A DNA stretch of 64,000 nucleotides from Sporosarcina jiandibaonis (GTDB lineage: Bacteria; Bacillota; Bacilli; Bacillales_A; Planococcaceae): positions 1-64,000 of the forward strand of contig NZ_JAAOIY010000007.1 in the NCBI RefSeq assembly GCF_013184495.1. The letters run 5' to 3'. The notes under the pieces are model-generated. The model did not search any database and was not told the DNA's origin. It was given only the letters and a program-made list of their open reading frames with translations. The position numbers were made by a program, and so were the translations under genes. This document shows positions 36,299-47,525 of this stretch, one piece after another (the stretch's first letter is position 1; each line of letters begins with the position of its first letter).

Positions 36299-37540
36299 AT
36301 GCAAAGTGAAAGAAAACGGATTTTGACAATGTTGGAAAATGGCACGATTAGCACTGACGAAGCGTTAACGCTTTTGGAAAACTTGAACGGAGAACAAACA
36401 TCGGGGCAAGGAACGACGGAAACGAGTCAAACTGGCTCAGAAGGAACAACACAAGGCCAAACCTCTTCTGAAACGTCAAAGAAAGAGGATAAAAGTTCTG
36501 AACAAGGCAATGAAAAATCTAGTTCGACTCAGAAAAACGAGCAATCCGGTCAGTCTGGTCACTCCAGTCAATCTAATCAATCAATAGACGACTTCCTAGA
36601 AGATTTGCGCAAAGATTTTACGAATGTCAGTGATCGTTTCATGCAATTTATGCAAACTGCCGTACAAAAAGTGAAGCAATTCGATATTGAGGCTCCGTTT
36701 GGCGAATCTGTATTATTTTCACACACCGTCACCAAACCGATGGATAAAATTGATGAGTTGCTTTTGGATATTGATAATGGAAAAATTACAATCCATTATA
36801 CTGACGAAAAAGAAGCGCGAGCCGAGTTCTCCGTGAAAGCTTTCAATAGCGAATCGGAAACAAAAGCCAAAGAAGACTTTCTTGAAAAAGTGCTCTTCGT
36901 AACAGATGAAAACAAATTAAGAGTTTCGAGCAAGATGAAAATGACTAAAGTTAATCTAGATTTATATATACCTCAAAAAGAGTATGCAGAACTTAATGTA
37001 CGGCTGATGAATGGTTCATTTCAAATGACAGATGCAAAGGTTAAAAAAGCATATGTGAAAACAGCAAATGGTAAAATTGAAATTTCTGGTTTGACTTTTA
37101 AAACGTCAGATTTCGAAACCGCGAATGGTGAAATTAGGCTTACTGGACTAAGTGGTGATAAGTTGTCTGCGGAAACATTAAATGGCCGTGTTTATATTGA
37201 CGGGGATTTAAAAGAAGTTGAAGCACAATCACTTAGTGGACACGTCGTGGTCACGACAACAAATGAGGAAGCTGCAAAAATCGAAGCTAAAACAATGAGC
37301 GGTTCAGTTGAATTGTATATACCGAATCATCTTGCATTATCAGGTGAAATCGCGTCGAATATGGGACGACTGGATTTGCAACTAGATGATGTGAACCGCA
37401 CGGCTGAGCAGGATTTACTATTGCAAAGATCAATTCGCTTTAAAAAGGACGTAGAAAATCAGGAAAATCCTCTTTACATTTTTGGAGAAGCAAAAACAGG
37501 TTCAGTACTTGTTTGTTATAATGCACAGTTAGGCAGATGA
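36299..37540 (+). CDS. YvlB-like DUF4097 adhesin-fold protein
   Basis: 413 residues. The N-terminus (about 1-32; RKRILTMLENGTISTDEALTLLENL) is the short helical SHOCT-like motif of YvlB-type proteins. A low-complexity Gln/Ser/Thr/Glu linker (about 33-100) follows, and then a DUF4097 repeat beta-helix (about 140-405) with recurring TANGKIEISGL and ETLNGRVYI-type rungs. In B. subtilis yvlB lies beside uvrBA and belongs to a cell-envelope stress regulon. No signal peptide is visible. The companion genes yvlA, yvlC and yvlD are missing here. Confidence 0.78.
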   Translation: MQSERKRILTMLENGTISTDEALTLLENLNGEQTSGQGTTETSQTGSEGTTQGQTSSETSKKEDKSSEQGNEKSSSTQKNEQSGQSGHSSQSNQSIDDFLEDLRKDFTNVSDRFMQFMQTAVQKVKQFDIEAPFGESVLFSHTVTKPMDKIDELLLDIDNGKITIHYTDEKEARAEFSVKAFNSESETKAKEDFLEKVLFVTDENKLRVSSKMKMTKVNLDLYIPQKEYAELNVRLMNGSFQMTDAKVKKAYVKTANGKIEISGLTFKTSDFETANGEIRLTGLSGDKLSAETLNGRVYIDGDLKEVEAQSLSGHVVVTTTNEEAAKIEAKTMSGSVELYIPNHLALSGEIASNMGRLDLQLDDVNRTAEQDLLLQRSIRFKKDVENQENPLYIFGEAKTGSVLVCYNAQLGR

Positions 37541-37592
37541 AAAGAACATTACCGCAACTAGAGATATTTTGTTGCGGTAATGTTCTTTTTTC
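37541..37592 (+). terminator. Terminator after the YvlB-like gene
   Basis: An 18-bp near-perfect stem, AAAGAACATTACCGCAAC with GTTGCGGTAATGTTCTTT, is followed by T residues. Confidence 0.92.
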
Positions 37593-37667
37593 TATTTCAC
37601 ATAAAGCGACATCTCGCTAAATTATGTTAAAGTAAGAAATATAGATAATGTGGAAGGTGTGGTATTT

Positions 37668-38618
37668 ATGGCTTATGTTACTGTTCGTGATGTTCAAGAA
37701 CGATTAGATTTGGATATTTGTGCTGGAGATGAAGGTCTTCATCGGAAAATTTATAAAAGTGATATCTCAAGACCGGGTCTTGAAATGGCCGGATTTTTTA
37801 ATTTTTATCCCGCGGACCGTGTTCAACTTCTTGGGAAAACTGAATTAGCATTTTTTTCGAAGTTGAATCCAGAGGAAAGAGTAGATCGAATGGAAAAACT
37901 TTGTACCTCGATAACTCCGGCAATTGTCGTCGCACATGGAGTAGAAGTGCCTGAAGAATTACTTGTAGCAGCTAATAATGCGCAAATTCCTGTTTTTAAT
38001 ACGTCTACCGCGACGACTCGTTTTTCAGGTATGCTTACAAACTATCTCGAAGGAAAACTTGCACCGATGACTACAATGCATGGCGTGCTGGTTGATGTCT
38101 ATGGAATCGGGGTATTGATAACCGGGAAAAGCGGTGTAGGCAAAAGTGAAACGGCGTTAGAACTCGTTAAACGAGGACATCGCCTCGTCGCAGATGATTT
38201 AGTTGAAATTAGAGAAGTTTCACAAAATGTGTTAATCGGGAATTCCCCGCCACTGATCGAGCATATGCTTGAAATTCGCGGAGTGGGCATTATCGATATT
38301 ATGACCTTATTTGGTGCAAGCGCTGTGAAAAGTGACAAACGAATATTAATCGTTATTAATCTGGAATTATGGGAAACAGGCAAAATGTACGAACGACTCG
38401 GCCTCGATGAAGAAAAAATGAAAATCATGAATACTGAATTGACTAAACTAACGGTTCCGGTACGACCTGGGCGGAATTTATCTGTAATTATTGAAGTCGC
38501 TGCAATGGATTACCGCATGAAATTACTTGGTGTTAACGCAGCGCAAAACTTTTCGGATAAATTAACAAATGCAATTAGCCAAAATCCGGGATTAAACGAT
38601 GAAGAGGGGAAAGAATGA
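37668..38618 (+). CDS. hprK: HPr kinase/phosphorylase HprK
   Basis: 316 residues from ATG 37668 (GGAAGGTGTGG just upstream; an earlier GTG would overlap that site). The P-loop is GKSGVGKSE (about 153-161), followed by [10 protein letters not shown], and the HprK signature [19 protein letters not shown] lies near 205. It phosphorylates HPr and Crh on Ser46 in response to glycolytic intermediates, controlling carbon catabolite repression. Its substrate gene crh lies 8 kb downstream in this window. First gene of the hprK-lgt-ppaX-yvoF operon. Confidence 0.96.
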   Translation: MAYVTVRDVQERLDLDICAGDEGLHRKIYKSDISRPGLEMAGFFNFYPADRVQLLGKTELAFFSKLNPEERVDRMEKLCTSITPAIVVAHGVEVPEELLVAANNAQIPVFNTSTATTRFSGMLTNYLEGKLAPMTTMHGVLVDVYGIGVLITGKSGVGKSETALELVKRGHRLVADDLVEIREVSQNVLIGNSPPLIEHMLEIRGVGIIDIMTLFGASAVKSDKRILIVINLELWETGKMYERLGLDEEKMKIMNTELTKLTVPVRPGRNLSVIIEVAAMDYRMKLLGVNAAQNFSDKLTNAISQNPGLNDEEGKE

Positions 38619-38621
38619 TAA

Positions 38622-39431
38622 ATGGGCCACTTACTCACTATTAACCCAGTCGCGTTTCATATTGGCTCTATACCAGTTCGTTGGTATGGTATTTTAATTG
38701 CGCTCGGCATCGTACTCGCTTTTATCGTTGTACAACGTGAAATGGTGAAAAGGGGAATGCATCCCGACTTTTTGACGGATTTACTCGTTTGGGCGGTTCC
38801 GATATCAATTATTAGTGCACGCATTTATTACGTCATTTTTTCTTGGGATTATTATAAGGACAATCCCGGGCAAATCATTCAAATTTGGGAAGGCGGCATC
38901 GCCATCCATGGCGCGTTAATCGGGGCGTTTATAACGACCTATTTTTTCACGAAACGTCGCGGTATTTCATTTTGGAAAACTGTTGATATAGCTGCGCCAG
39001 GACTTTTGATTGGACAAATTATCGGTAGATGGGGAAACTTTATGAACCAGGAAGCCCACGGTGGACCTGTTTCTGAACATTTCCTGAATACGACAATCAT
39101 CCCGGACTGGATTATGGATCAAATGACGATAAACGGGGTTACTTACCACCCGACATTTTTGTATGAATCCATGTGGAATCTAGTTGGACTTATCATCTTA
39201 TTGCTTCTTCGCAGGGTTTCATTAAAACGTGGCGAAATGTTTCTATTTTACTTAACATGGTACTCATTTGGCCGTTATTTTATAGAAGGCATGCGTACTG
39301 ATAGTTTGATGGGAGGCACTTTGCGTACAGCGCAAGTCGTCTCGGTCGTGACAATCATCATTGCAGTAACATTTTTCATTATCAGGCGATATGTGAGGAA
39401 AGTTGACGAAACATACCAAGACACTAATTGA
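38622..39431 (+). CDS. lgt: Prolipoprotein diacylglyceryl transferase Lgt
   Basis: 269 residues with about seven membrane helices. The Lgt signature [15 protein letters not shown] (about 137-151) and the IHGALIGAF segment with the conserved His-Gly are present. It attaches diacylglycerol to the lipobox cysteine of prolipoproteins, which in this window include PrsA, DppE and the siderophore-binding protein. It starts three bases after hprK. Confidence 0.95.
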   Translation: MGHLLTINPVAFHIGSIPVRWYGILIALGIVLAFIVVQREMVKRGMHPDFLTDLLVWAVPISIISARIYYVIFSWDYYKDNPGQIIQIWEGGIAIHGALIGAFITTYFFTKRRGISFWKTVDIAAPGLLIGQIIGRWGNFMNQEAHGGPVSEHFLNTTIIPDWIMDQMTINGVTYHPTFLYESMWNLVGLIILLLLRRVSLKRGEMFLFYLTWYSFGRYFIEGMRTDSLMGGTLRTAQVVSVVTIIIAVTFFIIRRYVRKVDETYQDTN

Positions 39432-39450
39432 GTGAGGGATATAAACATAT

Positions 39451-40116
39451 ATGACAAAACAACTAACAACACTATTATTTGATTTTGATGGGACATTGCT
39501 CGATACGAACGAGTTAATCTTCCAAACATTTGAGCATGTGCTTGGCAAGCATTATCCCGGAAAGTATGGAAGGGAAGAAATACTTCATTTTAACGGGCCG
39601 AAATTAGCTGAGACATTCGGTTTAATCGATCCTGAAAAGGTGGATTTACTCATTCAAGAGTACAGGGAATGGAATATTGCCAATCATGATCGGCTTGCGG
39701 TTGAGTTTGATGGTGTCTCTGAAACGATGCGGAAATTGAAAGATGCCGGCTATAAAATGGGCATCGTATCAACGAAAAGAAACGATATGATTCACAAAGG
39801 GTTGAAGCTCCTAGACGTTGATGGTGTTTTCGATGTCGTAATCGGTCTGGATGATGTCGAAAAGACGAAGCCGGATCCAGAACCTATTCTGCTTGCGCTT
39901 GAACGATTAGATGCTGACCGGGAGAAAGCCTTAATGGTCGGCGATAACTATCATGATATTGTTGGCGGCCAAAATGCCGGAGTCTATACAGCCGCCGTTG
40001 CGTGGTCGGCAAAAGGAGAAGAGTTCTTACAAAAGTATAATCCGGATTATATGCTTCACCATATTTCAGATTTATTAACCATTGTTGATGTGGAGACGAA
40101 AATTGAGACGCACTGA
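39451..40116 (+). CDS. ppaX: Pyrophosphatase PpaX (HAD family)
   Basis: 221 residues. HAD motifs in order are DFDGTLLDTN (nucleophile Asp11), STKR with the motif II Thr, KPDPEP (motif III Lys) and VGDNYHDIVGG. PpaX hydrolyses the pyrophosphate released by the phosphorylase/kinase cycle of HprK, hence the conserved operon. Its end overlaps yvoF by 14 bases. Confidence 0.94.
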   Translation: MTKQLTTLLFDFDGTLLDTNELIFQTFEHVLGKHYPGKYGREEILHFNGPKLAETFGLIDPEKVDLLIQEYREWNIANHDRLAVEFDGVSETMRKLKDAGYKMGIVSTKRNDMIHKGLKLLDVDGVFDVVIGLDDVEKTKPDPEPILLALERLDADREKALMVGDNYHDIVGGQNAGVYTAAVAWSAKGEEFLQKYNPDYMLHHISDLLTIVDVETKIETH

Positions 40117-40645
40117 GCGGTACCCTACAAAAGGAGACGCTAATTCGCTTTGGCATATTTATAAAACGGTCTCTTTTTTTAAGGTGGCAAAGAATTTTAT
40201 CATCATTCAACTGTCTAGATATACGCCTTTTATTTCATTCAAAAACTTTTTGTTCCGGACGTTTTTAAAAATGAAGGTCGGAGAAAAAACATCATTTGCG
40301 CTTATGGTCATGCCTGATGTCATGTTTCCCGAAAGGATTCAAGTCGGCGACAACTCGATTATCGGGTATAATACGACGATTCTAGCTCATGAATATTTAA
40401 TAGATGAATACCGTATCGGGGATGTTGTCATTGGAAAGGACGTATTGATCGGCGCGAATTCGACCATTCTTCCAGGAGTTGAAATTGGCGATGGCGCAAT
40501 TGTGTCTGCGGCAACTCTTGTCAATCGAGATATTCCACCCGGCGTTTTTGCTGGCGGCAATCCTGTAAAAATAATATTTACAAAAGAGCAGATGGAACAG
40601 CGGAAATCGATGTTTCGGGACGAGTCATTAAAGGAATATGGATAG
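40103..40645 (+). CDS. yvoF: YvoF, left-handed beta-helix acyltransferase
   Basis: 180 residues from TTG 40103 (M-R-R-T-E-R-Y-P), aligned with the start of B. subtilis YvoF. Hexapeptide repeats cover about 75-155: IQVGDNSIIGYNTTILAHEY, VVIGKDVLIGANSTILPGVE and IGDGAIVSAATLV, followed by GVFAGGNPVKI, as in LacA/maltose acetyltransferase-type enzymes. The acceptor is unknown. It overlaps ppaX, so it is translationally coupled. Confidence 0.9.
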   Translation: MRRTERYPTKGDANSLWHIYKTVSFFKVAKNFIIIQLSRYTPFISFKNFLFRTFLKMKVGEKTSFALMVMPDVMFPERIQVGDNSIIGYNTTILAHEYLIDEYRIGDVVIGKDVLIGANSTILPGVEIGDGAIVSAATLVNRDIPPGVFAGGNPVKIIFTKEQMEQRKSMFRDESLKEYG

Positions 40646-40732
40646 AACTCGTTACCTTTATGTTATAATAGGGTTAATAAGGAGAAGGGGCGTCTTGCAC
40701 GTTCCTTCTCAATTGTTTTCGGGGGAATTTGA

Positions 40733-42256
40733 TTGGATAAAAAACAAACCACAAATGACAAAAAAATAATATCGTTTATTCCAGATGGTAAATTTTATTA
40801 TGAAAAAGCGGTTCGCTCTTTGAACAGGGATCGTTTTGACGAAGCGCATAAATATTTGAAAAGGGCTACAGAATTGAGTCCGGATGATCCGAAAATTCTT
40901 ATGCAATACGGCGTTTTGGTTATGGAGGAAGGCCGTTTTGACGAGGCGCTTGAGATTCTCATGACATCTTATTCACTAAATCCGGAAGAGGCCGAGATTG
41001 TTTTCTATTTAGCAGAAATTCATGCGCATCTCGGTTTATTAAGAGATGCCAAAATGTATGCTGAAAAATATTTATTAACAGATCTAGGGGGACCATTTAG
41101 CGATGAAGCCAGAGAGATAATTGATTTCGTCGGTCAAAAAGAAAAGTACATGGATGAAGAGGATGAAGTGGATAACGAAGTCTACTTTCTTCAGGAAAAA
41201 GCACGTCGGCTTATGGAGTCAGGGAACTTTAAAGAAGCGATTGAATTGCTTGAATCGATCATTACGGATTACCCTGAATTTTGGGCGGCTTATAATAATC
41301 TAGCATTGGCTTACTTTTATGTTGGAAGAAAGAAAAAAGCGAGTGCGCTTCTTCATGATGTATTAAAAAAAAATCACGGGAATCTTCATGCATTATGCAA
41401 CCTCGCTGTATTTTATTATTATGAGAAAAAAGAAGATAAATTATCTTCTTTGCTTGAATTGCTTCTGAAAATCAAGCCATACTTAATCGAACATCGGTAT
41501 AAACTTGGCGCGACTTTCGCGCTGGTCGGCAAACATGCCGAGGCTTTTCGTTTGCTCAGAGGGATTCAAAAGAATGGTTTTGCAGGAGATGCCGGTTTTT
41601 ATTTCTGGTTGGCGCATGCGGCTTATTTCACCGGGCACGACCAAATTGCCAAAAAGTCCTATGCCAGTCTGATTGAAATAGATCCTTCTAAAGAAGGCTT
41701 TGAGCCGTGGAAAGACATTACTGAAGAATTTGAACCTGATTCTGTCGAGCAGGATCGAAACTTCTTGCTTGGTAAAATTCAAAATGAATATAGAAGTGAG
41801 CGCATGTTAGGTTTTTATCTTCTTGGGAAATCTGCGCACAAGCAAGAAATAATATCGCATCCGTCCTATATTGTGGTTGAAGAGTTAAGTAAGGTTGAAC
41901 GCCTCTTTCTTGCGAGTGGGCTCAATTATGAATTTATGCCGGAAACGTCTTTCGATCGATCTTTCCTGCGTGCGTTGGAAACGACGGAGTTATTATATGC
42001 AAACTACCAACCGTTAAATCATGAAGCGACTCATCTTTTTCAAATGTGGTTTACGCTTTGTGAATGTGCGCTCATGAAGTCATATAAATTCCCGAATCCG
42101 AAAGGGCTTGCTTCGGCTGCGGATTATATGTTTCAATCGGCACGTTATACAGGTGTGACGAAAAAAGCGATGGCAGAAAAGTATGGGATATCAACACCGA
42201 CGTTGACGAAGTACGTCAATGAATTAATGGAGTTTTTGCCGCATTTAAACTCTTAA
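40733..42256 (+). CDS. YvcD-like tetratricopeptide-repeat protein
   Basis: 507 residues from TTG 40733 (GGGGGAA upstream; a TATAAT-like -10 near 40664). TPR units are visible at about 20-120 (FDEAHKYLKRATELSPDD, RFDEALEILMTSYSLNPEE) and again at 150-240 (NFKEAIELLESIITDYPE). The C-terminus (about 470-505; KKAMAEKYGISTPTLTKYVNELMEFL) looks like a helix-turn-helix, which suggests DNA binding or a relic of it. B. subtilis YvcD is a TPR protein in the same place before trxB. The function is unknown. Confidence 0.82.
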   Translation: MDKKQTTNDKKIISFIPDGKFYYEKAVRSLNRDRFDEAHKYLKRATELSPDDPKILMQYGVLVMEEGRFDEALEILMTSYSLNPEEAEIVFYLAEIHAHLGLLRDAKMYAEKYLLTDLGGPFSDEAREIIDFVGQKEKYMDEEDEVDNEVYFLQEKARRLMESGNFKEAIELLESIITDYPEFWAAYNNLALAYFYVGRKKKASALLHDVLKKNHGNLHALCNLAVFYYYEKKEDKLSSLLELLLKIKPYLIEHRYKLGATFALVGKHAEAFRLLRGIQKNGFAGDAGFYFWLAHAAYFTGHDQIAKKSYASLIEIDPSKEGFEPWKDITEEFEPDSVEQDRNFLLGKIQNEYRSERMLGFYLLGKSAHKQEIISHPSYIVVEELSKVERLFLASGLNYEFMPETSFDRSFLRALETTELLYANYQPLNHEATHLFQMWFTLCECALMKSYKFPNPKGLASAADYMFQSARYTGVTKKAMAEKYGISTPTLTKYVNELMEFLPHLNS

Positions 42257-42317
42257 GCAGGAGAGTTGAAGGCGCTGTTAATATCCTATAGCATTTGAGG
42301 TGTTATCAGTCGTATAG

Positions 42318-43280
<963 letters not shown>

Positions 43281-43387
43281 TCGATTTAATCTATCTTTAA
43301 TGTGATTGTAACAGAAATGCAACATCTAAGGGGTATGCTAGTAGTGTAATATCAATTGACCCCCCTTTTGATATAGTAAGTACTTTT

Positions 43388-43426
43388 GGCCGCCTACCGG
43401 TTAGTCCCGGTAGGCGGCCTTTTTTT
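43388..43426 (+). terminator. Strong terminator after trxB
   Basis: GGCCGCCTACCGG (43388-43400) pairs perfectly with CCGGTAGGCGGCC (43407-43419), followed by seven T residues. Confidence 0.95.
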
Positions 43427-43541
43427 GGTGGGATTTGGAAGTGACATTTGTTGCCTTTTCTAACAAATATGCATTTCTAATGCAGTTTCGATGCGTAAAG
43501 ATGTATAATGAGTATAAACGCACAAGTAGAGTAGGGATGTA

Positions 43542-44039
43542 ATGATGCAAAGAATTGCAAATTTATTGGTTATAAAAGACAATCATGTATTATTATTGAA
43601 AAAACCGCGCCGTGGTTGGTACGTGGCACCAGGCGGAAAAATGGATCCCGGCGAATCAATTTATGATGCCGCAGTAAGGGAGTTTACTGAGGAGACGGGG
43701 ACAACACCGATTGATCCTCATCTAAAAGGCGTCTATACAATGATGATTAAAGACCAAGCAGATGAAGTTGTCATTGATGAATGGATGCTTTATACATTTG
43801 TGGCTCGTGACTTGGAAGGTGTACCATTTAAAACGACTAGAGAAGGGGAACTTGGTTGGCACCCCATTGAAAATTTGCATACACTTCCAATGGCTGAAGG
43901 AGATCGTACGAATTTATTGTTTGCAGTTTCTGAAACTGGACTGCAATACGGAACGTTTTATTATACAGAACAATTCAAGCTGCTAAAGGAAAAGATTCAA
44001 AAGTCTGTGGAGGGGGTAAATAGAAATGACGGAAAATGA
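43542..44039 (+). CDS. yvcI: Nudix hydrolase YvcI
   Basis: 165 residues. The Nudix box G-x5-E-x7-R-E-x2-E-E-x-G is [20 protein letters not shown] and ETGT (about 31-54). The double ATG at 43542/43545 leaves the start ambiguous by one codon. YvcI belongs to the MutT/8-oxo-dGTPase-like group, and mRNA-decapping or nucleotide-sanitising roles have been discussed in Bacillus. It overlaps yvcJ by 14 bases and opens the yvcI-yvcJ-yvcK-whiA-crh operon. Confidence 0.92.
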   Translation: MMQRIANLLVIKDNHVLLLKKPRRGWYVAPGGKMDPGESIYDAAVREFTEETGTTPIDPHLKGVYTMMIKDQADEVVIDEWMLYTFVARDLEGVPFKTTREGELGWHPIENLHTLPMAEGDRTNLLFAVSETGLQYGTFYYTEQFKLLKEKIQKSVEGVNRNDGK

Positions 44040-44922
44040 AAATAGTATTCACAATAATGATGTTGAACTCGTAATTATTACAGGCATGTCTGGTGCGGGG
44101 AAAACAGTTGCTATGCAAAGTTTTGAGGATCTCGGGTTTTATTGTATTGACAACCTGCCTCCGGAATTGCTCTTGACCTTTCTCGATTTGATGATGAAAT
44201 CGGACAATCCGATGAGAAGAATAGCAGCCGTTATGGATACGCGCGGCGGCGATCTCTTTGATTCGCTTATTGGTGCGCTGGATGACTTACTGCAGGCGGA
44301 GGGCGTCTCCTCTAGAATCTTGTTTTTGGATGCGAACGATGAATCACTCGTCAAGCGTTACAAAGAAAGCAGACGTTCACACCCGTTATCAGAAGGCGGT
44401 TTATTGCTCGAGGGCATTCGTAAAGAAAGACTTTTACTATCCGAATTAAAAGGACGCTCTCGTTCAATTTACGATACGTCCAATTTACTTCCGCGCGAGT
44501 TAAGAGAAAAAATTATTGCAGAGTTTTCCTCTAGGAAAGACTCCGTATTCACATTGAACTTTATATCATTCGGATTTAAACATGGAATGCCAATTGATGC
44601 AGATGTCGTTTTTGATGTGCGTTTTCTGCCAAATCCCTTTTATATTAAAGAGTTAAAACCTCAAACAGGACTTGACAGTGAAGTGTCAGAGTACGTTCTC
44701 AAGTGGGGCGAAACTCAGATTCTGCTTCAAAAACTGACGGACTTATTTAAATTTCTAATTCCTCAATATAAAAATGAGGGAAAATCACAAGTTATTATCG
44801 CATTTGGCTGTACTGGCGGACAACATCGCTCAGTAACGCTTGCTGAATATTTCGGGAAACATTTCAACGAGGAATACCGGACATTCATAACACACCGGGA
44901 TATCGAAAAAAGAAAGGGCTGA
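44026..44922 (+). CDS. yvcJ: RapZ/YvcJ nucleotide-binding protein
   Basis: 298 residues. The N-terminal P-loop GMSGAGKT (about 20-27) and the RapZ C-terminal domain containing [20 protein letters not shown] and [17 protein letters not shown] are diagnostic. YvcJ hydrolyses GTP and ATP and influences competence in B. subtilis; E. coli RapZ is an RNase adaptor for glmZ. Conserved operon position before yvcK. Confidence 0.95.
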   Translation: MTENENSIHNNDVELVIITGMSGAGKTVAMQSFEDLGFYCIDNLPPELLLTFLDLMMKSDNPMRRIAAVMDTRGGDLFDSLIGALDDLLQAEGVSSRILFLDANDESLVKRYKESRRSHPLSEGGLLLEGIRKERLLLSELKGRSRSIYDTSNLLPRELREKIIAEFSSRKDSVFTLNFISFGFKHGMPIDADVVFDVRFLPNPFYIKELKPQTGLDSEVSEYVLKWGETQILLQKLTDLFKFLIPQYKNEGKSQVIIAFGCTGGQHRSVTLAEYFGKHFNEEYRTFITHRDIEKRKG

Positions 44923-44926
44923 CAGA

Positions 44927-45919
44927 ATGCCGCACTCGGGGAATCTAAAGAGAGTTGTAATATTCGGTGGAGGAACGGGCCTCGCGACACTTGTTCGCGG
45001 GTTGAAACAATATCCAGTCGAAATTACAGCAGTTGTTACGGTTGCAGATGACGGCGGCAGTTCTGGCAGGCTGCTCGACGAATATGATATACCGCCTCCG
45101 GGGGATGTTCGAAATGTCATGGCGGCGTTATCGGATGTGGAGCCGCTAATCGAAAAGATGTTTCAATACAGATTCGCAAGTTCAAAAGATTTAAAAGGTC
45201 ATTCTCTTGGTAATTTAATGCTTGCGGCGATGACGAATATTACTGGAGATTTTGCACGTGCAGTTGAACAAATGAGCAGTATTTTAAACATTCAAGGGAA
45301 AGTGCTGCCAGCTGCTAATCAGCGCATTACATTGCATGCGGAGCTCGATGACGGATCAATTATAACTGGCGAATCAAAAATTCCAGTGTATGGGCGTCGT
45401 ATTCGACAGGTCTACTTGTCACCGCAAGAAGTAAAACCGTTACCTGAAACCATCCAGGCAATTATGAAAGCTGATTTGGTCGTCTTCGGCCCGGGAAGTT
45501 TATATACGAGCATATTACCGACAATTCTTGTGCAGGCAATTCGCGATGAGGTAATGGCATGTTCTGCTAAAAAGGTGTATATTTGCAACTTGACGACGCA
45601 AGCTGGAGAAACTTTTGAATACTCGGCTTCAGAACATGTTAAAGCGCTATATGATCATGCGGGCGCTGCATTTATTGATACCGTATTGCTAAACACCACG
45701 GACTTTACTACATTATTTGAAGTAGGCGAATATAAAGGACCGCCGGCGCCTGTTGAGCATGATATGGAAGCATTGGAAAAATTAGTGCCGAATGTCGTGA
45801 AAAGAGAAATTGCTACTTTAGTTGATGGTCAAATTCGACACGAATCAAAAAAAGTAGCAGCATGGCTAATTCAGTATATGGAAAGTACGGCTGGCAAGAA
45901 AAAAGATGTGATTAACTGA
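44927..45919 (+). CDS. yvcK: YvcK/CofD-like gluconeogenesis factor
   Basis: 330 residues. The N-terminal [17 protein letters not shown] (about 13-29) and [22 protein letters not shown] are the CofD/YvcK nucleotide-binding signatures. YvcK binds UDP-GlcNAc, is needed for growth on gluconeogenic carbon sources and affects PBP1 localisation. It lies five bases after yvcJ and 16 before whiA. Confidence 0.95.
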   Translation: MPHSGNLKRVVIFGGGTGLATLVRGLKQYPVEITAVVTVADDGGSSGRLLDEYDIPPPGDVRNVMAALSDVEPLIEKMFQYRFASSKDLKGHSLGNLMLAAMTNITGDFARAVEQMSSILNIQGKVLPAANQRITLHAELDDGSIITGESKIPVYGRRIRQVYLSPQEVKPLPETIQAIMKADLVVFGPGSLYTSILPTILVQAIRDEVMACSAKKVYICNLTTQAGETFEYSASEHVKALYDHAGAAFIDTVLLNTTDFTTLFEVGEYKGPPAPVEHDMEALEKLVPNVVKREIATLVDGQIRHESKKVAAWLIQYMESTAGKKKDVIN

Positions 45920-45935
45920 GAAAGGAGTTGGAATC

Positions 45936-46883
45936 ATGTCTTTCGCATCAAGAACTAAAAAAGAACTTACGCAAATGGAAGGGAAAGACTGTTGTACACG
46001 TTCCGAGATTGCGGCATTCATCCGTATGAACGGTTCGGTATCCTTTTCAAATAAGTCCTTAAGTTTAGACGTCCAAACTGAAAACGCTGCGATTGCGCGG
46101 CGTCTCTATTCTAATTTAAGACGTCTTTATCCATATAAAATCGAACTGCTTGTACGAAAAAAAATGCAACTGAAGAAAAACAATGTGTATATTTGTCGTA
46201 TTCGGGAAGGTGCTAAACCACTTCTCAAAGATTTACTCATACTGACAGGCACTTTTGAATTTAAGAATGAGATTTCACAGGCGTTAGTTAAGAATAAATG
46301 TTGCAAACGCGCATATCTCCGAGGCGCATTTCTAGCAGGAGGCTCGGTAAATAATCCGAAGACCTCATCTTATCACTTAGAGATATTTTCTATCTACAAA
46401 GAACATAGTGAAGCCCTGGTTGACTTGATGAATGAATTTCACCTGAATGCGAAATCAATCGAACGAAAAAATGGATACATCGCTTACTTAAAAGAAGCTG
46501 AGAAAATATCGGATTTCTTAAGAATCGTCGGGGCGCACTCAGCTTTGATGAAATTTGAGGATATACGAATTCTGCGCGATATGCGTAATAGTGTAAATCG
46601 ACTGGTGAACTGCGAGACAGCGAATATGAATAAAACAATTAGCGCAGCGCAAAGACAGGTCGGGAATATCGAATACATTCAAAAAACGATAGGCTTAGAT
46701 CAATTACCAGACAGGCTTCAGGAAATCGCGCGTCTACGAGTAGAAAATCAAGACATTACTTTGAAAGAGCTCGGTGAACTTGTTTCTGGTGCTACGGTAA
46801 GTAAATCCGGTGTGAATCACCGGTTAAGAAAAATAGAAGAAATTGCGGACAAACTTCGTAATGGGGAAATTGGCATTACGTAA
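45936..46883 (+). CDS. whiA: WhiA sporulation/cell-division regulator
   Basis: 315 residues. The N-terminal domain (about 1-205) resembles LAGLIDADG homing endonucleases, including [20 protein letters not shown], but is catalytically degenerate. The C-terminal helix-turn-helix (about 240-310) has [20 protein letters not shown] and [10 protein letters not shown]. In Bacillus WhiA is a nucleoid-associated protein that affects division and chromosome segregation. Confidence 0.95.
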   Translation: MSFASRTKKELTQMEGKDCCTRSEIAAFIRMNGSVSFSNKSLSLDVQTENAAIARRLYSNLRRLYPYKIELLVRKKMQLKKNNVYICRIREGAKPLLKDLLILTGTFEFKNEISQALVKNKCCKRAYLRGAFLAGGSVNNPKTSSYHLEIFSIYKEHSEALVDLMNEFHLNAKSIERKNGYIAYLKEAEKISDFLRIVGAHSALMKFEDIRILRDMRNSVNRLVNCETANMNKTISAAQRQVGNIEYIQKTIGLDQLPDRLQEIARLRVENQDITLKELGELVSGATVSKSGVNHRLRKIEEIADKLRNGEIGIT

Positions 46884-46912
46884 AGTCACGAAATGAAGGA
46901 GTATGACAAATT

Positions 46913-47170
46913 ATGATGGAAAAAGAAGTGGAAGTTAAAATGAAGCCTGGGCTTCAAGCAAGGCAAGCGGCATTGTTCGTGCAAGAAGCAAACCGATTTT
47001 CGGCGGATATCTTCTTGAAAAAAGATGATCGTCAAGTCAACGCGAAAAGCATAATGGGCATTATGAGTTTGGCAATCGCAAGAGGTACAAAAGTTACCCT
47101 TATCGCAAAGGGTAGTGATGAAGAGAAAGCGCTTTCGTCATTGGCAGAACTTGTTGAAAGTGAGAAATAA
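46913..47170 (+). CDS. crh: Catabolite repression HPr-like protein Crh
   Basis: 85 residues. The HPr fold has Gln in the GLQARQAALFVQEA segment where HPr carries the PTS-phosphorylated His15, and retains the regulatory Ser in NAKSIMGIMSLA (Ser46 equivalent). It therefore cannot act in sugar transport, but after phosphorylation by HprK it serves as CcpA corepressor and binds methylglyoxal synthase in B. subtilis. Both HprK and MgsA are encoded in this window. Start ATG 46913 or 46916. Confidence 0.94.
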   Translation: MMEKEVEVKMKPGLQARQAALFVQEANRFSADIFLKKDDRQVNAKSIMGIMSLAIARGTKVTLIAKGSDEEKALSSLAELVESEK

Positions 47171-47180
47171 ACAAAAAATA

Positions 47181-47216
47181 ACCGTTCATCGTTCAAATAA
47201 CGAGAAACGGTTTTTG
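47181..47216 (+). terminator. Terminator after crh
   Basis: ACCGTTCATCGTT and AACGAGAAACGGT form an imperfect stem, followed by TTTTTG and further T residues. Confidence 0.8.
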
Positions 47217-47267
47217 TTTTGAGTAAAAGTAGAGCTGTCCAATATATAAAATTCGTTGAAAGGGACC

Positions 47268-47348
47268 GTTGATTTCCATTCCAGGCGGACGCGTTCCTGC
47301 GGGCGGCCGGTGATTCCGCTGGAGTCGCCGCCTTCCATTCCAATCAAC
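47268..47348. repeat. GC-rich intergenic repeat-like element (about 81 bp)
   Basis: A sharply GC-rich block in an A/T-rich intergenic region is framed by GTTGATT at its left end and AATCAAC at its right. TTCCATTCCA appears near both ends in direct orientation, with GGCGGACGCG and GCGGGCGGCCGG inside. It resembles the short 'TTGATTTCC(G/A)TTCCAGGCGGACGC' repeats scattered between genes in Bacillaceae and Planococcaceae, but appears internally shortened. The flanks 47217-47267 and 47349-47467 show nothing recognisable. Confidence 0.6.
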
Positions 47349-47467
47349 TAATTTCACTGTATTAGCGCAAGGAAACCACCTTCAACTGGAAGCAAAACCC
47401 ATCGGAGTGCAAGAAAATCGCTTATTAGTGCAACTAAAAATACTGGACACAACATTAATCGCCAAAT

Positions 47468-47511
47468 AAAAAAATATAGAAGAAGCACGACTAATGCTCC
47501 CTCTATATTTA
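47468..47511 (-). terminator. Terminator of clpP
   Basis: In minus-strand RNA, AAATATAGAGGGAGCA and TGCTTCTTCTATATTT pair over 16 positions with two G-U pairs, followed by TTTTTTA. The wobble pairs only work on the minus strand, which fixes the direction. Confidence 0.8.
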
Positions 47512-47525
47512 GGCTTACTTAACTC

